Assembly (NCBI GenBank): GCA_003229345.1 | Contig: QIDN01000187.1 | Location: 1-5,053 of the forward strand | Source: Nitrospirota bacterium | GTDB taxonomy: Bacteria; Nitrospinota; Nitrospinia; Nitrospinales; Nitrospinaceae | Length of the DNA stretch: 5,053 nucleotides | Direction of reading: 5' to 3' | Shown here: one piece after another, positions 1 to 5,053 of the stretch | Layout: each line of letters starts with the position of its first letter | Numbering within the stretch: the first letter of the stretch is position 1 | The notes under the pieces: generated by a model | What the model saw: the letters and a program-made list of their open reading frames with translations, nothing else | What the model was told of the DNA's origin: nothing | Databases searched by the model: none | Made by a program: the position numbers and the translations under genes

Positions 1-81
1 GAAGAGAAAAAGATCCGGCGCGATCCCGCCGCCCGCGTCACCGACCTCCTCAAAGACGTCTTCGGTAAAATGCGAGGGTAA
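1..81 (+). CDS. C-terminal end of an unidentified plus-strand protein (5' truncated)
   Basis: Reading from base 1 in frame gives 26 codons and then TAA at 79-81. The visible tail is charged, beginning EEKKIRRDPAARV and ending LLKDVFGKMRG, and would probably form an amphipathic helix. It is too short to assign to a family, and I do not name it. Support for it being real is indirect: the frame is open from the window edge, its third codon positions are mostly G or C, and it stops just before the convergent gatA stop, so it fills otherwise empty sequence. No terminator hairpin is visible between the two converging genes. An open frame of this length can also arise by chance. Confidence 0.5.
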   Translation, partial: EEKKIRRDPAARVTDLLKDVFGKMRG

Positions 82-86
82 ATAGA

Positions 87-1538
87 TTAAAGTGTCGGGT
101 GGTTGAGATGGTGGTCGGTGGTGTGCTGGTACCGGTGGGCGACGTTGAGGAGCGTTTCTTCATCAAAATGTTTACCCATCAATTGCAGGCCGATGGGTAA
201 ATTGTCTTTCGATTGGCCGCAGGGAATCGACATCGCCGGGATGCCCGCCAGGTTGGCGGAAATGGTGAAGATGTCCGACAGGTACATTTGCAGGGGATCG
301 TCCAGCTTCTCGCCCAGTTTGAACGCCGGGACCGGCGCGATGGGCCCCGCCATCACATCGCACTTCTTGTACGCTTCTTCGAAATCCTGTTTGATCAACG
401 TTCGCGCTTTCTGCCCCTTCAGATAATACGCATCGTAATAGCCGGAACTGAGCACGAACGTGCCGAGCAGAATCCGCCGCTTCACTTCCTCGCCGAAACC
501 TTCCTCGCGTGTGTTGGTGTACATATCCATCAGGTTGTCGGCATGCTTCGACCGGTAGCCGTACTTGACGCCGTCGTAGCGCGACAAATTGGCGCTGGCC
601 TCGGCGCAGGCGAGGATGTAATACGTTGCCACCGCGTACTCGGTATGCGGCAGGGAAACCTCGACCGCTTGCATGCCCATCGATTCCAAAGTTTTGATCG
701 CTTCCTGCACCGCCTTCTCGACGTCTGAGTCCAACCCTTTTCCGAAATATTCCTTGGGGATGCCGACTTTGAGTCCCTTGACGTCCTTCGACAACGCCGC
801 GGTGAAATCCGGTAGCGGTACGTTGGCGGAGGTGGAGTCCATCGGATCGTGTCCGCCGATGACGTTCATCAGTATCGCCGCGTCTTCCGCCGTTTTGGTC
901 ATCGGGCCGATCTGGTCGAACGACGAGGCGAACGCGACCAGTCCGAACCGCGATACCCGCCCGTAAGTCGGCTTGAGTCCGGTGATCCCGCAGAACGCTG
1001 CTGGTTGGCGGATGGAGCCGCCGGTATCACTTCCCAGGGCGCCCATGCATTCGTTGGCCGCCACCGCCGCGCCGGAGCCGCCGCTGGAGCCGCCGGGTAC
1101 CCGGTTCAGATCCCACGGATTTTTGGTGACGTGGAAATAAGAATTTTCGTTGGACGAGCCCATGGCGAATTCGTCCATGTTGGTTTTGCCGATCAGCACT
1201 GCTCCGGCTTCTTTCAGCCGTTTGACGACGGTGGCGTCGTAAGGCGATACGAAGTTCTCGAGGATGTGCGAGGCGCAGGTGGTGTGCGTGTCCTTCATGC
1301 AGATCAGATCCTTCAGCGCGATGGGCACACCCAATAGCGGCGCGTCCTCCCCGGCGGCGAGTTTTTTATCCGCCTCCTCGGCCTGCTGGTGCGCGAGGTC
1401 GCGTGTCAGGTGAATATAGGCCTTCACTTTACCGTCCACCGCGTCGATGCGTTTGTAGACGGCGTCCAGCAGTTCCACCGCCGAATATTTTTTTTCGAGT
1501 AGTTGATGCTTCGCTTGGGTGATGGTGGGCTGGTGCAT
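87..1538 (-). CDS. gatA: Aspartyl/glutamyl-tRNA(Asn/Gln) amidotransferase subunit A (GatA)
   Basis: GatA is the glutaminase subunit of the cytoplasmic GatCAB complex. It releases ammonia from glutamine for conversion of Glu-tRNA(Gln) and/or Asp-tRNA(Asn) to the amidated forms. The product has 483 residues, close to the usual family length. The amidase-signature triad is intact: Lys76 (in GVPIALKD), cis-Ser151 (in PGGSSGGSG) and nucleophile Ser175 (in GSDTGGSIRQPA). The Lys-Ser and Ser-Ser spacings match GatA of known structure. Other family blocks are GKTNMDEFAMGSS, the EEGFGEEVKRRILLGTF stretch, and MYLSDIFTISANLAGIPA near the C-terminus. I chose the ATG at 1536-1538, which gives MHQPTITQ. 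A longer reading to 1613 adds 25 non-family residues inside gatC. This ATG follows the gatC stop by one base (TGA-C-ATG) and has no clear Shine-Dalgarno, so translation is probably coupled to gatC. gatB is not in the window. Confidence 0.97.
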   Translation of the reverse strand: MHQPTITQAKHQLLEKKYSAVELLDAVYKRIDAVDGKVKAYIHLTRDLAHQQAEEADKKLAAGEDAPLLGVPIALKDLICMKDTHTTCASHILENFVSPYDATVVKRLKEAGAVLIGKTNMDEFAMGSSNENSYFHVTKNPWDLNRVPGGSSGGSGAAVAANECMGALGSDTGGSIRQPAAFCGITGLKPTYGRVSRFGLVAFASSFDQIGPMTKTAEDAAILMNVIGGHDPMDSTSANVPLPDFTAALSKDVKGLKVGIPKEYFGKGLDSDVEKAVQEAIKTLESMGMQAVEVSLPHTEYAVATYYILACAEASANLSRYDGVKYGYRSKHADNLMDMYTNTREEGFGEEVKRRILLGTFVLSSGYYDAYYLKGQKARTLIKQDFEEAYKKCDVMAGPIAPVPAFKLGEKLDDPLQMYLSDIFTISANLAGIPAMSIPCGQSKDNLPIGLQLMGKHFDEETLLNVAHRYQHTTDHHLNHPTL

Positions 1539-1539
1539 G

Positions 1540-1824
1540 TCAGATGATCTGCGGGACTTCGTAGTGGTCCTTGTCCTGCCTGGGAGCGAGCGGCAGGTAC
1601 TTGCCGTCTTCAAAGATGGTCTTCACTTCGTCTTCACGGAACACATTCTGGAGTGGCAGAACATGCGACGTCGGTTCCACGTTCTCCGTGTCGAGTCGGT
1701 TCAACTGATCGATGTGTTGAAGGATGCCTTCAAACTGCCGGCCCAAACGAGTTTGTTCGTCTTCTGTGAGCTTCAGGCGGGCCAGGAAGGCGATCTTTTC
1801 AATATCAAATGAATCGGAAGACAT
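1540..1824 (-). CDS. gatC: Aspartyl/glutamyl-tRNA(Asn/Gln) amidotransferase subunit C (GatC)
   Basis: GatC is the small subunit that wraps around and stabilises GatA and links it to GatB. From the ATG at 1822-1824 the product is 94 residues, the normal family length. Recognisable features are the N-terminal IEKIAFLARLKLTEDE helix, the middle LDTENVEPTSHVLPLQNV segment with the conserved Asp-Thr...Val-Glu-Pro, and FREDEV. Together with the adjacent gatA this makes the assignment secure. A TTG at 1852-1854 could add ten residues (MFFVSFPVPI), but these are not family-like and lie in the U-rich tract of a terminator-like element. Neither start has a good Shine-Dalgarno: the bases before the ATG are pyrimidine-rich (CCTTCCCGGTCCCCATC). 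The ORF upstream ends 40 bases away. Initiation may therefore depend on an unstructured U-rich leader or on coupling. Confidence 0.95.
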   Translation of the reverse strand: MSSDSFDIEKIAFLARLKLTEDEQTRLGRQFEGILQHIDQLNRLDTENVEPTSHVLPLQNVFREDEVKTIFEDGKYLPLAPRQDKDHYEVPQII

Positions 1825-1840
1825 GATGGGGACCGGGAAG

Positions 1841-1875
1841 GAAACAAAAAACAAAGCGGGAGAATTATTCCCCGC
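1841..1875 (-). terminator. Intrinsic-terminator-like hairpin over the stop codon of the small gene, upstream of gatC
   Basis: On the minus strand the arms GCGGGGAA and TTCTCCCGC (1875-1856) can pair as five G-C pairs, then G-C and two A-T pairs past a single bulged T. This leaves TAA, the stop codon of the lysine-rich gene, as the loop. An alternative is five G-C pairs plus a G-U wobble with a larger loop. The stem is followed at once by TTTGTTTTTTGTTT (1855-1842). A GC-rich stem followed directly by a U-tract is the classic form of a rho-independent terminator. Its position between the visible promoter and gatCA suggests either partial termination or attenuation; that role is inference. Confidence 0.6.
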
Positions 1876-2077
1876 CGCCCTTTTTCTTTTTCGCTTTTTC
1901 CTCTTTTTTCTTTTCCATGTAAACGATCTTTCCCACTTTACGGGTCAGCCGCTTGTATTTTTTCTGGATCTTGCGGACGTCCGGATCGTACTTGGTATCG
2001 CCCGCCTTTTTTTGAGCTTCGTCCAGCTTGGTTTTGGTGGTGGAAATATGGGTTTTCAGTTGCTCCATTGTAGCCAT
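1865..2077 (-). CDS. Small lysine-rich protein of unknown function (70 aa)
   Basis: I do not recognise the family. The protein has 70 residues, 20 of them lysine, and I count a net charge of about +13. Residues 4-25 look like an amphipathic, possibly coiled-coil helix (MEQLKTHISTTKTKLDEAQKK). A middle segment follows, DPDVRKIQKKYKRLTRKVGK, and then a tail of Lys/Glu blocks (MEKKKEEKAKKKKGGGE). There is no signal peptide or membrane segment. Such composition would suit binding to RNA, ribosomes or DNA, but that is inference only. The case for a real gene is good: the ATG at 2075-2077 has a GAGGA Shine-Dalgarno six bases upstream and a near-consensus promoter further up. The internal ATG at 2066-2068 has no such site. 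It lies immediately upstream of gatC-gatA in the same direction, so it may be co-transcribed with them or act as a translated leader. Overlapping frames here look like shadows. Confidence 0.8.
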   Translation of the reverse strand: MATMEQLKTHISTTKTKLDEAQKKAGDTKYDPDVRKIQKKYKRLTRKVGKIVYMEKKKEEKAKKKKGGGE

Positions 2078-2081
2078 AAAA

Positions 2082-2088
2082 CTTCCTC
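2082..2088 (-). promoter_or_regulatory. Shine-Dalgarno of the small lysine-rich gene
   Basis: The minus strand reads GAGGAAG and then TTTT before the ATG at 2075-2077, so the GAGGA core stands six bases from the start codon. This is the best ribosome-binding site in the window and fixes the start at the first ATG. Confidence 0.8.
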
Positions 2089-2118
2089 AAAGGGTGGATA
2101 GTAAATTGGAAAGTACAG

Positions 2119-2147
2119 TTTATATCAGATTTCAGTGGGCTTCTCAA
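2119..2147 (-). promoter_or_regulatory. Strong sigma70-type promoter for the small gene and perhaps gatCA
   Basis: On the minus strand TTGAGA (2147-2142; 5 of 6 matches to TTGACA) is followed after exactly 17 bases by TATAAA (2124-2119; 5 of 6 matches to TATAAT). A TG one base before the -10 makes it an extended -10 element (TGATATAAA). Transcription would start near 2112, giving a leader of about 35 bases before the ATG at 2077. It begins only 35 bases after the GGDEF gene's stop codon, so the small gene and probably gatCA form a unit separate from the cyclase. No operator-like palindrome overlaps it. Confidence 0.75.
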
Positions 2148-2182
2148 CGGTAAAACATGAGGTCGATTACGGGGATTTCTAT

Positions 2183-3547
2183 TTATACCGCAGATTTTAC
2201 GCCTTCGATTTCCCAGACGATCACGCGGTTGCGGCCTTTTCTCTTGGCCTCGTAGAGGGCCTTGTCAGCCAGTTTGATTACATCTTCGGTGGTTTTGGTT
2301 TTTTTGTTCGGGCTGGCGAGGCCGATGCTGATGGTGATCTGGACTTTTTTACCATTCTTTTTTTTTCTTTTCCGGTCAGAGGATGAGGTGTATTCTCGCT
2401 TGGAATTGGGTTTGCGGATGTAAAATTTCCGCTCCTCCAGTTTCCGGCGCACCTTGTTGGCGTACATATAAGCGTCTTCCGCTGAGACTCCCATGAATAC
2501 CGCGCAAAATTCCTCACCGCCGTAACGGTAGACCCTGTCGCCCAGCTCTTCGCTCAACAGACTCCCCACCAGCCGCAACACATTATCCCCCTCATCATGG
2601 CCGTAGGTATCGTTGAAGGCTTTAAAATGGTCGATATCCATCATGACGATGGCGTATTCACCCGTCAGATGGGAGAGGCGTTCGTCCAAAGCCCGGCGGT
2701 TGGCGATATCGGTCAACTCATCGACATAAACCCTATGCCAGTACGTTCTAAAAATCGCATGGAGCAGGATGGCGCAGATGATCGTTAAGGCCGCCACTAT
2801 GGGCAGTGAGGGAAAGCTAGTGAGCACATCCGCGTTCAGGGCTTTTCCGAAAATTTCCTTATCTTCCACAGTGCGTCTAGGCAGTTTTTCAGCCAGCCTT
2901 TTCCAAATATCCGAATATAACGCCAGCCCGGTCCAGATAGAGATCATCAATGGAATTAAGGTGATCCCGAACACTCTGACAAAGGGTTTAACGATACGAT
3001 CCTTTTGTAAAAGGGCCACGACCGCGAAGATCGCCAGGGAAACCAACGCCAATTGCGGGAACAAAAATCCTTTTACCGGTAAAATTTTGAATAAAGCGAT
3101 CTTGTTGAATAATGACACATCCCGGGAAGCCAGGTAACCCAGGACGATGAAGGGAATCAGTGACGAGAGCAATCGGCTGAAATTGGGAAGATCCATCGGC
3201 CGGGTTTCACGAATGCTGAATATTATGGCCAGCGTCAGCGGAAACGATATGGCCACCGCATTATAAATACCCCACGTCTTGATACCCATGAAATGGAGTG
3301 CAAGAGGATTGAACAGGAGGCAGCATATTCCCAGCAATAACAGGACGGAGAACAGCATGCGGTTCTGGTTTATCTTAAAACATAGGAAACCCACCAAGGC
3401 GAATCCCATGTACAACGGATAAGGGAAGACAGTGGTAAAGGCGTGGACGAAGGTCCCCTTAGGGTCCGCTTGCGGAAGAAGAAGCAGAAGAATCGGAATC
3501 AGGCCGAGACCGGCATAGATCAAATAGACTTTGTTGGATTTTGACAA
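2183..3547 (-). CDS. Membrane-bound diguanylate cyclase (N-terminal multi-TM region plus GGDEF domain)
   Basis: The C-terminal domain makes the second messenger cyclic di-GMP from two GTP at the cytoplasmic face of the inner membrane. The 454-residue product has about eight hydrophobic segments (roughly 7-26, 36-58, 63-85, 92-112, 125-142, 160-181, 190-212, 243-266). I recognise no named sensor domain in them. The GGDEF domain spans about 270-446, with DELTDIANRR at 276-285, MMDIDHFKAFND with likely metal-binding Asp304 and guanine-contacting Asn312 and Asp321, and the active-site loop RYGGEEF (GGEEF 343-347). The catalytic residues look intact. The RxxD inhibitory site reads ELGD (334-337), so its Arg is missing. 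A basic insert at about 378-401 precedes the VQITISIGLA strand and is encoded partly by a run of nine A. No EAL or HD-GYP domain is present. The start is a TTG at 3545-3547 with a well-placed AGGGAG site. The gene is AT-richer than its neighbours. Confidence 0.93.
   Translation of the reverse strand: MSKSNKVYLIYAGLGLIPILLLLLPQADPKGTFVHAFTTVFPYPLYMGFALVGFLCFKINQNRMLFSVLLLLGICCLLFNPLALHFMGIKTWGIYNAVAISFPLTLAIIFSIRETRPMDLPNFSRLLSSLIPFIVLGYLASRDVSLFNKIALFKILPVKGFLFPQLALVSLAIFAVVALLQKDRIVKPFVRVFGITLIPLMISIWTGLALYSDIWKRLAEKLPRRTVEDKEIFGKALNADVLTSFPSLPIVAALTIICAILLHAIFRTYWHRVYVDELTDIANRRALDERLSHLTGEYAIVMMDIDHFKAFNDTYGHDEGDNVLRLVGSLLSEELGDRVYRYGGEEFCAVFMGVSAEDAYMYANKVRRKLEERKFYIRKPNSKREYTSSSDRKRKKKNGKKVQITISIGLASPNKKTKTTEDVIKLADKALYEAKRKGRNRVIVWEIEGVKSAV
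2358..2366 (-). repeat. Run of nine A inside the GGDEF coding sequence
   Basis: The coding strand has nine consecutive A followed by G, within codons AGA AAA AAA AAG for Arg-Lys-Lys-Lys (residues 394-397) of the basic insert. Such runs are known sites of RNA-polymerase slippage and of indels. Loss of one A would move the reader into a frame that ends at 2278 with a short basic Ser/Pro-rich tail. That would remove the end of the GGDEF domain after the GGEEF loop. Confidence 0.85.
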
Positions 3548-3553
3548 ACAGAA

Positions 3554-3559
3554 CTCCCT
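3554..3559 (-). promoter_or_regulatory. Shine-Dalgarno that decides the TTG start of the GGDEF gene
   Basis: The minus strand reads AGGGAG, then six bases (TTCTGT), then TTG TCA AAA. The spacing supports the unusual TTG start. A CCCC lying just upstream (CCCCTTTTAGGGAG) could form a very short hairpin with the site and dampen initiation; this is weak. Confidence 0.65.
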
Positions 3560-3587
3560 AAAAGGGGTGATATTTGGCGTATATCAA

Positions 3588-3615
3588 AGGATAACAGGTT
3601 TTTTTGCAAAGGCAA
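3588..3615 (-). promoter_or_regulatory. Possible weak promoter for the GGDEF gene
   Basis: In the 131-base AT-rich gap after comEC, TTGCCT (3615-3610) and TATCCT (3593-3588) are 16 bases apart on the minus strand, each matching four of six consensus bases. An A7 tract lies in the spacer. Alternative -10 readings such as TATACG further downstream give poor spacing. The gap is large enough to hold a promoter, and no convincing terminator for comEC is seen, so the GGDEF gene might also be transcribed from upstream. Confidence 0.25.
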
Positions 3616-3678
3616 ATAGGGAGTCATATGGGGGAATAATTGAGCCTGAAAGAGCTATAAATTATCCAATCATTTATT

Positions 3679-5053
3679 TTATAAATCTTTATGGTGGGTG
3701 ATGCGGGTATCGGTGCCATCGGTGGTGATGCGGATGGCGCCTTGCAGGTCGGTCCGCCACAGGGTGGCTCCTGCCCGGAGATAGCGTTCCACAATATTGG
3801 GATGCGGATGATGAAATATATTGAACCGTCCGCTGGAGACGATGACGTCCTTGGGCCCGACTGCCCGGATGAAATCCGGATGACTCGAAGTGCGACTGCC
3901 GTGGTGCGGGGCCTTCAGGATTTGCGCTTTCAGGGGAGCCCCATGTTCCACCAGGTACCGCTCGGCTGTTTCGGTGATGTCTCCCGTCAACAGCAGGCTG
4001 AACGCGCCGTATTCGATTTTCCAGACCATCGACAAATCGTTGCCGATCTTGTTTGGCGAAGGGGAAGCGGCAATAAACTCCGGAGTGGGATGGAGCAGGG
4101 TCAGGCGCACCTCACCAATGTTCAAGGGATGGCCCGGTTGCAGGGGGAGCGGGACGGTTTTCCGGTCGATCAGGCGCGACTTCAAACGGTCGATACGGCG
4201 GTCGGGGAGCGCAGGACGCCGGTCCAGAAAATGGCCGATTGAAACCAGTCCAGCCAGCGATTCCAATCCGGAGATGTGGTCGTGGTCCGAATGAGTCGCG
4301 CCGACATAGCTGAGTCCCCACAGTCCCCGGCTCCAGAGAAACGGTGCGACGACAAGCTTGCCAACATCCAGACTGTTGCGGAAATAACCGCCGCCATCCA
4401 ACAGCAGGGTCTCGCCATTAGGAAACTCCATATAAATCGACTCACCCTGTCCCACGTCCAGCAGGTAGACCGAAAGCTCCCCGTTTTTGAAAAAAGGAAA
4501 CCGCGGCCAGATAAAACTGACGATCAAAGTCACCGAAGCCAACGCCAGTCCCCAGGGAACCACTTGGCTCCAAGGGCCGCGGTTGTCCGGCACTGGTTCT
4601 ACAATCGATTTTCGGGATCGAAGCCATGTGGGAATCGCTATCAATAGCGCGTAATAAAGAATCGGCCAGACCGCTGGCGGCGTGGGAACATAAAATGACA
4701 TGAAGGGTAGCTTGGCGGCAAACTGGGGCAGGCTGACATAGATGTGAAGCAGTCCTGCGGTCAAAGGCATCAGCAGGGCGCCCAGCGGTTCATGGAGCAA
4801 CGCCACCAGGGAGGTCAGTAATCCCAGGGGAATCAGCAGGGCCGTCAGCGGAACCAGCAGCAGGTTCAGGAAGATGCCGCCGATGCTGATGTGATTGAAA
4901 AAATAAATCAGGATCGGCAGGGTTCCCAACAGGGCGGCCAGGGTGATGAAAAGGGTGGATTGGAAAATATCATAGAGGCGTGCACCCCAGGAGGCTTCGC
5001 TCAAGCGGGGTTTCGGCAGGCGGCGGTACCAGGGCACCTCGCCCAATTGATCC
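3679..5053 (-). CDS. comEC: ComEC/Rec2 family DNA-uptake channel, C-terminal part (5' end beyond window)
   Basis: ComEC forms the inner-membrane channel that passes single-stranded DNA into the cytoplasm during natural transformation. Its metallo-beta-lactamase-like domain is thought to act as a nuclease. The frame is open to the window edge: the TTG at 5044-5046 is an internal Leu codon preceded by Asp-Gln, so the N-terminal part of the usual 700-800 residue protein is missing. Counting that Leu as 1, the end of the Competence membrane domain is visible, with helices at about 26-50, 53-83, 88-108, 126-142 and 164-180 (GTLPILIYFFNHISIGG, NLLLVPLTALLIPLG). The beta-lactamase-like domain follows, with LLDVGQGES (195-203), LLLDGGG (214-220), the metal motif HSDHDH (252-257), LLTGD (352-356), LKAPHHGSRTSS (377-388) and SSGRFNIFHHP (404-414). 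The full motif set suggests a functional protein. No other competence gene is in the window. Confidence 0.93.
   Translation of the reverse strand, partial: DQLGEVPWYRRLPKPRLSEASWGARLYDIFQSTLFITLAALLGTLPILIYFFNHISIGGIFLNLLLVPLTALLIPLGLLTSLVALLHEPLGALLMPLTAGLLHIYVSLPQFAAKLPFMSFYVPTPPAVWPILYYALLIAIPTWLRSRKSIVEPVPDNRGPWSQVVPWGLALASVTLIVSFIWPRFPFFKNGELSVYLLDVGQGESIYMEFPNGETLLLDGGGYFRNSLDVGKLVVAPFLWSRGLWGLSYVGATHSDHDHISGLESLAGLVSIGHFLDRRPALPDRRIDRLKSRLIDRKTVPLPLQPGHPLNIGEVRLTLLHPTPEFIAASPSPNKIGNDLSMVWKIEYGAFSLLLTGDITETAERYLVEHGAPLKAQILKAPHHGSRTSSHPDFIRAVGPKDVIVSSGRFNIFHHPHPNIVERYLRAGATLWRTDLQGAIRITTDGTDTRITHHKDL

Noticed and set aside
103..1337. Several long plus-strand frames opposite gatA
   Set aside because: They are antisense shadows of a GC-rich conserved gene. 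Their translations show no family features, while the minus strand gives an intact GatA.
1540..1613. 25-residue N-terminal extension of GatA inside gatC
   Set aside because: The added residues are Arg/Thr/Ser-rich, unlike any GatA N-terminus, and arise from reading gatC out of frame. The ATG at 1538 gives the normal length and alignment.
1938..2147. 69-residue minus-strand frame overlapping the small lysine-rich gene and its promoter
   Set aside because: It would run through the -35 and -10 elements and has no Shine-Dalgarno. The 70-residue frame has both a good site and a sensible position.
3617..3636. Plus-strand AGGGAG followed by ATG in the comEC-GGDEF gap
   Set aside because: The frame is ATG GGG GAA TAA, three codons long, so it is not a gene.
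3657..3677. Inverted repeat ATAAAT/ATTTAT just downstream of the comEC stop, as a terminator
   Set aside because: The stem is six A-T pairs only, has a nine-base spacer and no U-tract directly after it. In sequence this AT-rich it is likely chance.
3691..4647. Plus-strand frames opposite the ComEC beta-lactamase-like domain
   Set aside because: They are antisense to strongly conserved motifs, have no recognisable features and show no start-site signals.

Overview
The window reads as ordinary bacterial chromosome with tightly packed genes and mixed base composition: GC-rich in gatA, clearly AT-richer in the GGDEF gene. All complete genes lie on the minus strand. A GatCAB-type amidotransferase implies an organism that makes Gln-tRNA and/or Asn-tRNA indirectly. 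Nothing here fixes the taxon. A Gram-negative lineage such as Nitrospinota or a deltaproteobacterium would fit, but that is only an impression. I see no RNA genes, insertion sequences, CRISPR arrays or phage genes.

In transcription order (right to left) the layout is as follows. At 5053-3679 is the C-terminal part of a ComEC/Rec2 DNA-uptake channel, whose 5' end lies outside the window. A 131-base AT-rich gap (3678-3548) follows. At 3547-2183 is a multi-spanning membrane protein with a C-terminal diguanylate cyclase (GGDEF) domain, starting at a TTG codon behind a good Shine-Dalgarno. A strong sigma70-type promoter (2147-2119) then drives a 70-residue lysine-rich protein of unknown function (2077-1865). 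An intrinsic-terminator-like hairpin lies over that gene's stop codon. Next come gatC (1824-1540) and gatA (1538-87), one base apart. On the plus strand, the last 26 codons of an unidentified gene end at 81, converging on gatA with only 5 bases between the two stop codons.

The most unusual point is the junction between the small lysine-rich gene and gatC. The only good promoter I can see for gatCA lies upstream of the small gene, yet a GC-rich stem followed by a U-rich tract stands between them, with the small gene's TAA in the loop. gatC also has no evident Shine-Dalgarno. This could be a read-through or translation-coupled control point, or simply a leaky terminator with an unseen promoter. 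The diguanylate cyclase keeps its catalytic residues but lacks the arginine of the RxxD inhibitory site, and it carries a lysine-rich insert encoded partly by a run of nine A. I found no clear sign of a wholly new multi-gene system.
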